Shown here piece after piece: positions 18,001-25,615 of a stretch of 64,000 nucleotides of DNA (position 1 is the stretch's first letter; each line of letters begins with the position of its first letter). The position numbers and the translations under genes are program-made. The stretch is from Ardenticatenaceae bacterium (GTDB taxonomy: Bacteria; Chloroflexota; Anaerolineae; Promineifilales; Promineifilaceae): NCBI GenBank assembly GCA_020634375.1, contig JACKBX010000012.1, positions 1 to 64,000 of the forward strand, written 5' to 3'. Under the pieces are notes generated by a model that saw nothing but the letters and a program-made list of their open reading frames with translations, had not been told where the DNA came from and searched no databases.

Positions 18001-20805
18001 CATTGTGGCGTCCATCTCGTCGCCCAGCAGCCAGGATGAAGCATTGCCCCATTCCTCAATGGTCATGTAAGCGTCAGGATAAACGGCACGCACTGCGCTG
18101 CGGAATCCTTCCCAGTAGTCATTGGTTGGGTCATTGGCTGTACCGGGGTCTACGTCGCCACCTACGTCAAAACGCCAACCATCTGCCCCCTGGCTAAGCC
18201 AGTAGACACCCACTGAATTACTGCCGTCGTCCCAGATCAGGTCGCGCACGGCCTGGCTGTTAGCCTGTAGTTTGGGCAAGCTGTCAAAGCCGAACCAGCT
18301 TTCGTAGGTAGCGGCATTGGGTGTGCCATCGGAGCCAACGCAGGGGCCGGTTCCGGGGGTCACGTCGGTGAAATAATACCAGTCACGATAGGGGCTGGTT
18401 TCACTTTCGCAGGCGCCCACTTCGGGGAAGTTGCTGTAGCGATCAAAGTAAATGCTGTCCGACGACGTATGATTGAAGACACCGTCCAGAATGATGCTCA
18501 TGCCGCGATTGCTCGTTTCCGTCGCCAACGTCTGGAAGGTGGTCAAATCGCCAAAGTCGGCAGAGATGCTGTTGTAGTCAGCGGTGTCGTATTTGTGGTT
18601 TGAGGGTGATTCAAAGATGGGATTGAAGTAGATCGCGGTCACGCCCAACTCTTGCAGGTAGTCGAGTTTGTCAATCACGCCCTGCAAATCGCCGCCGTAG
18701 AAGTTGTTGCTGTAATCGCCGGGGCAGTCGATGGCGGAACGGGGGTCGCATACAGGTGTATTCCAGTCATTGCTCGTGCTCCCGGTGGGATCGGAGCGAT
18801 AAATAGTCCCGCCAGCTTCATCGTAGAAGAAGCGGCCTGGTTCCGGGTCATTGGTCCCGTCGCCATCACGGAAACGGTCGGGGAAAATCTGGTAGATGAT
18901 GGCGTTTTTCACCCAGTCCGGGGTGTGGAAAGCAGGGTTGTAGACAGTCAACTGCCAGCTATTGTCCTGGCTTTCGGCAAAAGTCTGACCCCACCCGCCA
19001 TCGCGGCTGCCATCATCTTCATAATAGGCGGTAGCCGTGCCATCAATGGCGATGAAACGATACCAGTAGATGGTGGGGTCTACGCTGGCTGGAACGGTGG
19101 CTTCCCACCATTCGTAGGTGCCATCATCGGCGGCCAGTTCCATATTGTAGAGAGTGTTGGTATTCAGGCGGTCGTTGTAGACGCGTACTTTCGCTTCTGT
19201 CAGATCGCCGCTGGCAGCACGCAGGCGGAGGGTAACGGCCGTGCCCGTGATCACTGGCCCGCCAGGGGTGCGGTACAGTTCATCGCGGCTGTTGTGGCCC
19301 AGATCATCCCACCAGATATTGTTGTCGTGGCTGGCAGACACATCAAAAGAAGAGACTGCGGGAATGGTAAAAGTAGCCAGGAACTGCTGCGTTGTAGGAT
19401 CATCCCAATCATTAGATTGATCATCTTGGGGCACGGTATCATAAGCGCCCTTACCACCACCCCCCTGGGTACCAAAGAATTGCAAGTTAATCGTATCGCC
19501 GCCAACAGCAGCAATGTCGGCCAAAGGAATACGTAAACGCAGCCCTTCGCCATCGCTCCAGGCCACATTGGAATTCGCCGTTGAGGGCAGACCGCTGTTG
19601 CCAATGCCACCCCAGTCAGCACCTGCACCAGTATTCCAATCGCCATTCCAGGTGCGAAACTCTGTCCATCCATTACCGGAAGGGCCAAAAATATTCCCGC
19701 GAATGGCAAAGTCCGGCAAAATCGTATTCGTCGTGATGACCGGAGTAACGCCCAGATTCTGCTGGGTTGCAGTATAGGCAAAGGTAATGGCATTGCCCCA
19801 AGGATCGGTGCTGCCACCACCGGACTGGCTGTCAATAACCAATCCGATTTGCCCATCAGACAGAGTGGAAGAATAGGTTTCCATAGGGATGAATAAGAAG
19901 AGGCTCTCGTTATCTGCAAAAGCGTGCAAACGGGTCACATCTGTCCAGAAAACGCCCTCCCAAGTCAACACCATATCCCCAGCATCGTCAACAGCTACCG
20001 GCACGGAAACCAGTGCGCTTTGGGTGGTTGCATCGTCCCATCCGGTGGTTTGGTCGTCGCTAGGAATTGTATCGTAAGCGCCTTTGGTGCTGCCTTCCTG
20101 AGAGGTGAAAGCTTGCAAATGAACATGAGCAGGATCGGGATTGCCGATGTCTGCCAAAGGAATGGAGAATTCAACACCCTGAGTGTAGCTGTAGGCCACA
20201 TGTGTGCCGATGAGGCTGCCGTCAATGCCCCCCCAGTTGGTACCGCCACCAGTCCACTGGCTGCCGTCCCAGGCCCGCAGTTCAGTCCAGCCACCATCGT
20301 TGCTGACATTGCCACGAATGAGGTAGTCGGGCAGAACGGTTCCGCCTAATTCCACGCCATCTACATTGCTGTAATCAAAGGTGATGGCGTTGCCCCAGGG
20401 ATCTGTGCTGCTGCCGGAGAGGGGTTCACTATCTACATCCAAGGCAAGGCCGATACGGCCGTTAGAATCGTTCTCCGTATCACCCGCATTATAAAAATAG
20501 TTAGGCAAGTCGAGATAAACATATAAATTATTGGCGTCAGCCGCCACGTAAAGAGCGGTGAGATCCGTCCAGGTTGTACCAGACCAATCAGCAGGGCCAG
20601 GGCTGGTGGCTAAATCCCCAGCCGGGTCGCTGGCGATGAGGACGTAACCGGCATCACGCACCCCATCCAGTGCAACAGTGACGATCGGGTCATTTGGCGC
20701 ACTGGGTGCAGCAAACAAAGCCTGGAATGAAACCACGCCCAACACACTAACCAAAAGCAAAACCACTGCGATTGGTTTCCATTTAAGAGACATTTTCCTA
20801 TTCAT
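15010..20805 (-). CDS. Giant secreted multidomain GH13 alpha-amylase / neopullulanase-like
   Basis: A 1931-residue extracellular alpha-glucan hydrolase. Signal peptide 1-33. Two DOMON-like beta repeats (about 40-260 and 265-475) share STDPWGNAITF and KGAYDT-P-DDQ signatures. An N-terminal Ig-like/CBM34-like region (about 480-620) precedes the GH13 barrel (about 628-1160). Catalytic residues are D880 (GWRFD), E917 (TIEEW) and D1001 (GSHD), with region I D774-GVFNH779. There follow an all-beta C domain, two fibronectin-type modules, a CBM20-like starch-binding domain (VTFRVGVPAYTPGTVYVAGD...), a Big_5-like Ig domain, two near-identical PKD domains and the tail LYLPVVMRP. AAGGAG precedes the ATG. 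It acts on starch or glycogen outside the cell. No maltodextrin transporter lies next to it. Confidence 0.9.
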   Translation of the reverse strand: MNRKMSLKWKPIAVVLLLVSVLGVVSFQALFAAPSAPNDPIVTVALDGVRDAGYVLIASDPAGDLATSPGPADWSGTTWTDLTALYVAADANNLYVYLDLPNYFYNAGDTENDSNGRIGLALDVDSEPLSGSSTDPWGNAITFDYSNVDGVELGGTVLPDYLIRGNVSNDGGWTELRAWDGSQWTGGGTNWGGIDGSLIGTHVAYSYTQGVEFSIPLADIGNPDPAHVHLQAFTSQEGSTKGAYDTIPSDDQTTGWDDATTQSALVSVPVAVDDAGDMVLTWEGVFWTDVTRLHAFADNESLFLFIPMETYSSTLSDGQIGLVIDSQSGGGSTDPWGNAITFAYTATQQNLGVTPVITTNTILPDFAIRGNIFGPSGNGWTEFRTWNGDWNTGAGADWGGIGNSGLPSTANSNVAWSDGEGLRLRIPLADIAAVGGDTINLQFFGTQGGGGKGAYDTVPQDDQSNDWDDPTTQQFLATFTIPAVSSFDVSASHDNNIWWDDLGHNSRDELYRTPGGPVITGTAVTLRLRAASGDLTEAKVRVYNDRLNTNTLYNMELAADDGTYEWWEATVPASVDPTIYWYRFIAIDGTATAYYEDDGSRDGGWGQTFAESQDNSWQLTVYNPAFHTPDWVKNAIIYQIFPDRFRDGDGTNDPEPGRFFYDEAGGTIYRSDPTGSTSNDWNTPVCDPRSAIDCPGDYSNNFYGGDLQGVIDKLDYLQELGVTAIYFNPIFESPSNHKYDTADYNSISADFGDLTTFQTLATETSNRGMSIILDGVFNHTSSDSIYFDRYSNFPEVGACESETSPYRDWYYFTDVTPGTGPCVGSDGTPNAATYESWFGFDSLPKLQANSQAVRDLIWDDGSNSVGVYWLSQGADGWRFDVGGDVDPGTANDPTNDYWEGFRSAVRAVYPDAYMTIEEWGNASSWLLGDEMDATMNYQYSSAMLSFWRDTTFTDNDHNEGSSAGALVPLTPSELDGRLQNWIERYPPEALYAMMNLLGSHDTNRPLFFLDHNAANGTDATPLLDPNYDWSDSVARLKGVVLLQMTLPGAPTIYYGDEVGLVGPTYYYGGKWEDDPYNRQPFPWLDESGTPFYTFLQTPQGQDNLRDYYKLLTAARNAHPALRTGSFDTLLVDDANEVYAYGRLQSDYSDAAIVIVNRMGTIASPVTQTVTLDVNGYLPVGATFTETLSGDVYAVAGDGTITLDVPGESGALLVLAAPMVDTPPDAVTDLAVTASRSGELDLGWSAAAGATSYDLYRSLVSGGGYTWISNTTTLTYTDSGLTNAQTYYYVIISKDDGSGLSSDYSNEASGIPAYDLTTAWYNLQWPPSINHTISTITPTDNIYGQIYIAGGTEDAGPPAGVSAQVGYGISGTLPVSWMNWVDMGYQGQSGSNDEFVGNFLPDELGVYQYTTRYSSDGGHTWYYALSGPNSSPDPLGVMTVTASSDVTPPAAPLNLVLDGTTPASISFSWDAVADADLAGYEIYRDGGWLTAVSTATTSYTDEDVVSDNTYEYFIKAYDTSFNRSDPSNTITATAEARLVTVTFRVGVPAYTPGTVYVAGDISEFGPWNPGQAAMTQINDTTWELTLPLLDGTQLQYKYARGSWDTVESWGSITGLNNRSVTIDYGTDGTQLVDDTATDWGTGADIHKAVQFWRDPIVVDYAPAAGATAVSLDTAISVTWSITMTADTDFVVTGPAGVVSCTFANDDLTWTTVFTPDAPLEAAGTYTVTVAGQQTNGVPGGDSGVQQVPVTWQFTTAPITITAGFTSNSPVTVGDTAVFTNTTTGTDPISYEWDFGDGSAVVTDTNPSHLYAMPGAYTVTLTATNAYETDVTTATFTVNPVALTVGFDSNSPVTVGGTAVFTNTTTGTGPISYEWDFGDGSAVVTDTNPSHLYATAGVYTVTLTATSPYDSAVVTGTYVVQNATLYLPVVMRP
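15131..15513 (-). repeat. Tandem duplication of the PKD-domain coding segment
   Basis: The segments around 15141-15255 and 15387-15505 are nearly identical at the DNA level with a period of 246 bases (82 codons). The few differences are mostly synonymous, which points to a recent duplication or ongoing gene conversion. Confidence 0.85.
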
Positions 20806-21163
20806 TTTTCTCCTTATATAAATTAAAAGGAATAGTTATTGCTGGCAATCAGCAATAACTATTCCTTGTCATTAAATTTGGCAAATATGCCCGAAGTGTA
20901 GATGGTCTATCTTGACACATTGCACAATTGTGCCATTAATCTAGTTGATGCGTCAACTACTGTGACGGGCAATTTTCGCACATCATTTAAGTCCGCTGTC
21001 GTGATTTTTTGCGCACTTTCTAACAGTTTACCTATCTCCGGCTCGTCAAGAACGGCGCGCAGCGCTATTCCTGGTAAAATTACATACAATCAAAGGGGTA
21101 AATAACTTTCCGCGACATAGAACGTATACTGAAATACGTTTTGATACTTGAAAGGAGCTTGAA
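20806..21163. promoter_or_regulatory. Divergent intergenic region with long hairpin and palindromes
   Basis: No convincing gene lies here. It holds a perfect 18-bp inverted repeat (20827-20844 against 20850-20867) in the 5' leader of the amylase gene. On the plus strand, TTGACA (20912-20917) and ATTAAT (20935-20940) are 17 bases apart, with the 12-base palindrome GCACAATTGTGC (20922-20933) in the spacer. The dyad TAGTTGA-TGCG-TCAACTA (20942-20959) is just downstream, and AACGTAT/ATACGTT (21121-21140) lies near the UPF0182 start. The layout suggests a repressor-controlled promoter for the UPF0182 gene. Confidence 0.5.
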
Positions 21164-24049
21164 ATGGGTCGTGATAATTTTGACATTCCCGAAGTCTTTC
21201 GCAAGGCAATGGAAGATGCCGGGTGGGATATGAACCGCAATCAAGGCGGGCAAGGGGGTGATGAAGGTGGCGACGATAATGGTGGTCGCCAACCTTTACC
21301 GCGCCGCCCAGCAGAACCGCGCCGTCCGAATCGCACAATTTGGCTGCTAGGCATTTTCTTCATTCTGCTGCTCAGCCTGAATTGGGTTGTAGAAACTTAC
21401 ACAGAATGGCTGTGGTTTACTGAGTTGACCTACGAAAATGTGTGGTTGAAACAGTGGGGCATTGAGGTTTTAAGTTTCGTCGTCTTTTTTGTGCTGGCAA
21501 CGGCCGTTCTCTTGGGCAATTGGCATGTAGCCCGGCGGCGAGGCATTGCCAATACACCACCTTATTACCCACAATTGTTACAGTTTCCCGGCATTCCCTG
21601 GCTAATTAATGGGCTGGGTTTGTTTCTTGCTTTTGTATTTGCCAGCACGGCCGCTGCCCAGTGGGAACGGTTTTTGTTGTTTGTGAACCAGGTGCCGTAT
21701 GGCACAGCCGATCCTATCTTTGGGCGCGACATCAGCTTCTATCTATTTTCGCTGCCGGTGTATGAACTGTTGCAAGGCTGGTTTAGCTCACTCATCTTCT
21801 TCACGCTGATTGGCGTGTTGGTGATTTATTTGCTCAATTATTTGCCGGATATTCAACAAGGGCGCTGGCAGGCAGGGTTAACGGCCGTTACCCGCCCCCA
21901 TCTGGCATTACTAGGAGCCTTTTTCCTGGCTTTGTGGGCTGTCAATTACAGATTAGACCTATTCAATTTATTGTATTCTGGTCGCGGCGTCGTGTTTGGA
22001 GCCAGCTACACCGACATGCACGCTTCATTGTACGCACTGTGGGCGCAGTTGGGATTGATGGCTTTGTTAGCCCTGGTTGTAGCCGTCAATATCTTTCGGC
22101 AGAGCGTGAAGCCGGCGTTAGTGGTGGCAGGGTTGTGGCTGTTGGCCTCATTTGTTGTGGGCGGGGTGTATCCTGGATTGTTGCAGCGTTACGCCGTTGA
22201 ACCAAACGAGATTGCGCGCGAAAGCGAGTATATTCGCCACAACATCACCTATACGCGCATGGCTTTTGGCTTAGACCAAATCGAGATACGCGCATTCCCC
22301 TACAGCGAAGAGATTAATCAACAAGATTTGCAAGAAAACGAAGCCAGCTTGCAAAATGTGCGCCTGTGGGATTACCGGCCACTGCGAGCGACCTATACCC
22401 AGTTACAAGCACTGCGCCCTTATTATCAATTTGGTGAAATTGATATTGACCGCTACGATGTGGACGGGCAAATGCGGCAAGTCATGCTGGCCGTGCGCGA
22501 ATTAGACAAGAGCAAACTGCCTAATCCCACCTGGGTGAATCAAAACCTGGAATTTACGCACGGCTACGGCTTGGTGATGAACCCGGTAGACGAAGTCACC
22601 CGCGATGGGCAGCCGGAATTTTATATTCAAGACCTGCCGCCAGTCGCAAACGTGCCGCTGGAAATTACGCAGCCAGAGATTTATTATGGTGAGCTTTCTA
22701 ACGAAGTAGTGTTTGTCGCCAGCGACCGTGAGGAGTTTAGTTATCCCAGCGGCGATGAAAATGTATATTCGACTTATGCGGGTGAAGGTGGCGTGCCGCT
22801 TGACAATTATCTCAAGCGGCTGGCATTTGCCATTCGCCTGGCGGATGCCAATGTGCTGTTAAGTGACGAAATCACGACGGAAACAAAGGTGCAGTTTCAC
22901 CGTACAATTACAGAACGGGTGATGCAAATCACACCATTTTTGAGCCTGGATGCGGACCCGTATGTGGTGTTGTGGAACGGCCGTCTCGTGTGGATACTAG
23001 ATGCCTACACAATCAGCAACAAATTCCCCTACGCCACGCCCATCAACGGCATCAACTACATCCGCAACACCGTCAAAATCACGGTGGATGCCTACGATGG
23101 TACTGTAAACTACTATCTCACAGACACAGAAGACCCGTTGATACAGGCTTACGCCAATGCGTTCCCCGGCCTGTTTCACCCCCTGTCTGATATGCCTGAG
23201 GGGTTGCAAGCCCATCTGCGTTACCCGGTAGACTTGTTCAGCATTCAGACCCAACAATATCTAACTTACCACATGCAAGACGTGCGCGTCTTTTACAATA
23301 AAGAAGACTTGCGGGCCATCCCCAACGAAATTTTGGAAGGGGAGCAAATTCGCATGGAACCGTATTACGTCATTCTACCTTTGTCGAAGGACAGCGAACC
23401 TGAATTCTTGCTCATTCAACCCTTTACACCAGCCAGTAAACCCAATATGGTTTCCTGGATTGCGGCGCGGAATGATCCGCCGCATTATGGCGAGCTGGTG
23501 GAATATGAATTGTCTAAACAAGAATTAGTGTACGGGCCAATTCAAGTAGAAGGGCGCATTGATCAAGAGCCGGATGTCTCGCAACAGTTCTCGTTGTGGG
23601 ATCAGCGTGGTTCCAGTGTCATTCGCGGTAATCTGATCGTGATCCCGATTAATGACAGTTTTCTCTACGTGGAACCGGTTTATTTGCAATCGGATACCAG
23701 CGCCTTGCCAGAACTCAAGCGGGTGATTGTGGCCACAAATTCGCGTATTGTGATGCGTGACACGTTGGATGAAGCGTTGGCAGCACTGCTGTTAGATGCG
23801 CCAGCCGTCGCACAAATTGAGGCCACTACTGGAGAAGGGGATGCAACGGAAACGGCCGTGCCCGCCACCACAGCACCCCCAGTCAACCTGGACGCTTCCG
23901 TCGAGGAATTGGTTCAAACAGCAAATGAACATTTCAATGCAGCAGAAGCTGCACAACGGGCGGGGGATTGGTCAACTTACGGGGCAGAACTGGACGCGCT
24001 TGAGCAAAACTTGCAACAGTTAATGGAGCTAACCGGGGAAACCCCATAA
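21164..24049 (+). CDS. UPF0182 family membrane protein
   Basis: A 961-residue membrane protein. After a Gly/Asp/Pro-rich cytoplasmic N-terminus (about 1-55) there are about seven transmembrane segments between residues 58 and 330: IWLLGIFFILLLSLNWVVETYTEWLWF, then a second hairpin and so on. A large extracytoplasmic domain follows (about 340-880), with conserved RESEYIRHNITYTRMAFGLD and FMLQ-like PYYVILPLSKD stretches. The C-terminal tail is acidic, Ala/Thr-rich and partly coiled (AATETAV..., VEELVQTANEHFNAAEAAQRAGDWSTYGAELDALEQ). Family function is unknown. AAAGGAG six bases upstream sets the start. A hairpin follows, so it appears monocistronic. Confidence 0.88.
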   Translation: MGRDNFDIPEVFRKAMEDAGWDMNRNQGGQGGDEGGDDNGGRQPLPRRPAEPRRPNRTIWLLGIFFILLLSLNWVVETYTEWLWFTELTYENVWLKQWGIEVLSFVVFFVLATAVLLGNWHVARRRGIANTPPYYPQLLQFPGIPWLINGLGLFLAFVFASTAAAQWERFLLFVNQVPYGTADPIFGRDISFYLFSLPVYELLQGWFSSLIFFTLIGVLVIYLLNYLPDIQQGRWQAGLTAVTRPHLALLGAFFLALWAVNYRLDLFNLLYSGRGVVFGASYTDMHASLYALWAQLGLMALLALVVAVNIFRQSVKPALVVAGLWLLASFVVGGVYPGLLQRYAVEPNEIARESEYIRHNITYTRMAFGLDQIEIRAFPYSEEINQQDLQENEASLQNVRLWDYRPLRATYTQLQALRPYYQFGEIDIDRYDVDGQMRQVMLAVRELDKSKLPNPTWVNQNLEFTHGYGLVMNPVDEVTRDGQPEFYIQDLPPVANVPLEITQPEIYYGELSNEVVFVASDREEFSYPSGDENVYSTYAGEGGVPLDNYLKRLAFAIRLADANVLLSDEITTETKVQFHRTITERVMQITPFLSLDADPYVVLWNGRLVWILDAYTISNKFPYATPINGINYIRNTVKITVDAYDGTVNYYLTDTEDPLIQAYANAFPGLFHPLSDMPEGLQAHLRYPVDLFSIQTQQYLTYHMQDVRVFYNKEDLRAIPNEILEGEQIRMEPYYVILPLSKDSEPEFLLIQPFTPASKPNMVSWIAARNDPPHYGELVEYELSKQELVYGPIQVEGRIDQEPDVSQQFSLWDQRGSSVIRGNLIVIPINDSFLYVEPVYLQSDTSALPELKRVIVATNSRIVMRDTLDEALAALLLDAPAVAQIEATTGEGDATETAVPATTAPPVNLDASVEELVQTANEHFNAAEAAQRAGDWSTYGAELDALEQNLQQLMELTGETP

Positions 24050-24055
24050 TTGAAC

Positions 24056-24090
24056 CCAGCTTCCCGGAAGCTAATCTTCCGGGAAGCTGG
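24056..24090 (+). terminator. Perfect 15-bp hairpin after the UPF0182 gene
   Basis: CCAGCTTCCCGGAAG (24056-24070) and its exact complement (24076-24090) flank CTAAT. No U-run follows, so it may be a weak terminator or a 3' stabiliser. Confidence 0.6.
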
Positions 24091-24207
24091 CCCTCAATGA
24101 GACAAAATCCCTATTCACAAAAACCCAAAGTTGTTATTAACTCCTTAAGATAGGTGCGGCAACCTGAAGTGCATCCAGCCATCAACCCAGCAAATCGGAA
24201 GTACACA

Positions 24208-25278
24208 ATGCGGAAAGCCGTCATTATAGTAGGCGAGCAGCTGAATAAACCCCATAATCAATCTCATTCTTCTGAGCATCCCCGGCAAGACTACGAGGAA
24301 ATAGCTCAGCAATTGGGCGCTGAGCTTTGTTGCAATGGCGACAAACAGCAACCCTGGCATACCCTCGTACAGAAGCTAGACAAACGCATTAAATTAGACA
24401 TGTTGGCTGCCCTCAAAGTTATGCGTCGTAGTCAGCATTACAATTGCATTCTCTCAACCTCTGAAAAATCGGGAATTCCTATCGCAACGCTCATGTCATT
24501 AAAACGCATTGATCTCCCTCATGTTGTGATTGCTCATAAACTTTCCTCTGGTAACAAAACCGGCCTTTTCAAAGTTTGGTCATTGCAAAAACAATTCCAC
24601 CAAGTCATTACTGTATGCCAAGCCCAAGCTGATTATGCCGTTCACCAACTCGGACTGGCCCCTGAGAAAGTCCATTTCATTCATGATAAAGTGGATCATC
24701 ATTTCTTTCAGCCGCAAAAACTCACCACAGGTAATTTTGTTCTGGCTGTGGGCATGGAACAACGGGACTATGGCGCGTTGATTAATGCCCTGGCGGAAAC
24801 AGATATTCGCGTGATCATTCTTGCAAACAGTCTTTGGTCAACTTTTTACCAGCAAATCTATCGCGCTAAAAATGTCATATTTTTGTCTCACCACATTTCC
24901 TATGAGATGTTGCGCGAACTATATGCAAAGGCACGATTGGTTGTCGTGCCCTTGCGAAATGTAGATTATGCGGCTGGTGTAAATGCAGTACTGGAGGCAA
25001 TGGCAATGGCGAAGCCGGTTATCGTCAGCCGGACACGGGGTATTGAGGATTATATTGTTGATAATGAGAACGGCCGTTTCACCCCCCCCGGCGATATTGC
25101 ACAATTGCGCGAGCAAATCCTCACACTCTGGGAACAACCCGGCGAACAAGTCCGTTTGGGGGAAAATGCCCGGCAAGCGGTCGAAGAAACCATGAACCTG
25201 GACATTTATGTCCGCAAGGTTGTACAAATTATTGAAAGCGCTGCTTCAACCCCATCCCCAACTCTGATCCGTGTATAA
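24208..25278 (+). CDS. Glycosyltransferase, GT4-like
   Basis: A 356-residue GT-B-fold glycosyltransferase. The N-terminal lobe is diverged (RKAVIIVGEQLNKPHNQS...). The C-terminal lobe has the GT4 hallmarks: NFVLAVGMEQRDYGALINAL, YEMLRELYAKARLVVVPLR, GVNAVLEAMAMAKPVIVSRTRGIEDYIVDNENGRFTPPGD with the E-x7-E-like nucleotide-sugar-binding pattern. The ATG at 24208 has GGAAG upstream; an earlier in-frame GTG at 24154 is less likely. Base composition in the first half is distinctly more A/T-rich than its neighbours and only one ACGGCCGT is present, hinting at foreign origin. Donor and acceptor are unknown; it has no other glycan gene near it. Confidence 0.78.
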   Translation: MRKAVIIVGEQLNKPHNQSHSSEHPRQDYEEIAQQLGAELCCNGDKQQPWHTLVQKLDKRIKLDMLAALKVMRRSQHYNCILSTSEKSGIPIATLMSLKRIDLPHVVIAHKLSSGNKTGLFKVWSLQKQFHQVITVCQAQADYAVHQLGLAPEKVHFIHDKVDHHFFQPQKLTTGNFVLAVGMEQRDYGALINALAETDIRVIILANSLWSTFYQQIYRAKNVIFLSHHISYEMLRELYAKARLVVVPLRNVDYAAGVNAVLEAMAMAKPVIVSRTRGIEDYIVDNENGRFTPPGDIAQLREQILTLWEQPGEQVRLGENARQAVEETMNLDIYVRKVVQIIESAASTPSPTLIRV

Positions 25279-25615
25279 TCCTTTCCCCACCTTGCTACAA
25301 TTCATTCGCTCCATATCTCTGAATTATTGAGGAACGGCCGTTCCTCTCTAGTTACCATATCCGCCTACTATTCACCTCTTGTACCACTATTGGGCACATG
25401 TGTACCACTATTAGGGTGCGATGTCATACTTTATTAGTGACATTCTTCACTACAATCCCCGTGTAATATGGATGAAAATACTCCATAAGCGAAAGCTGTT
25501 GATGGGGAGCTAGATACGAATTCATAATTATTGCGGCACATCGTGTCTGATTCTCTTCCCTCAATTGTTTACACACAATTATATTGAACGTCGCATTGCG
25601 AAAGGAGGTCAATGA
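25279..25615 (+). promoter_or_regulatory. Upstream region of the cyd operon with several dyads
   Basis: No gene. An 18-base perfect palindrome containing ACGGCCGT (25329-25346) follows the glycosyltransferase. TGTACCACTATT occurs twice as a direct repeat 21 bases apart (25380 and 25401). TAGTGA-CATTCT-TCACTA (25435-25452) is a Crp/Fnr-type dyad resembling the one at 41812-41827. AATTGT-TTACAC-ACAATT (25563-25580) lies close to the gene. AAAGGAGGT (25600-25608) is a near-perfect ribosome site for cydA. Confidence 0.55.
25435..25452 (+). promoter_or_regulatory. Candidate Crp-type site upstream of cydA
   Basis: TAGTGA and TCACTA are separated by the six bases CATTCT. The core GTGACAT..TTCAC is shared with the perfect TGTGA-N6-TCACA site at 41812-41827 near the crp-family gene. 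It lies about 170 bases before the cydA start. Confidence 0.5.

Noticed and set aside
20907..21089. A 60-codon minus-strand frame with fairly protein-like sequence (LPGIALRAVLDEPEIGKLLES)
   Set aside because: No ribosome site, and it overlaps the promoter palindromes of the divergent genes; could be a gene remnant but not supported.
25380..25416. The TGTACCACTATT repeats as a transposon end
   Set aside because: No transposase, no matching inverted end and no target duplication nearby.
25563..25580. AATTGT-N6-ACAATT before cydA as a Rex (NADH-sensing) site
   Set aside because: Rex sites need TTGTGA-type half-sites with a longer spacing; the arms here do not fit. Kept only as a dyad.
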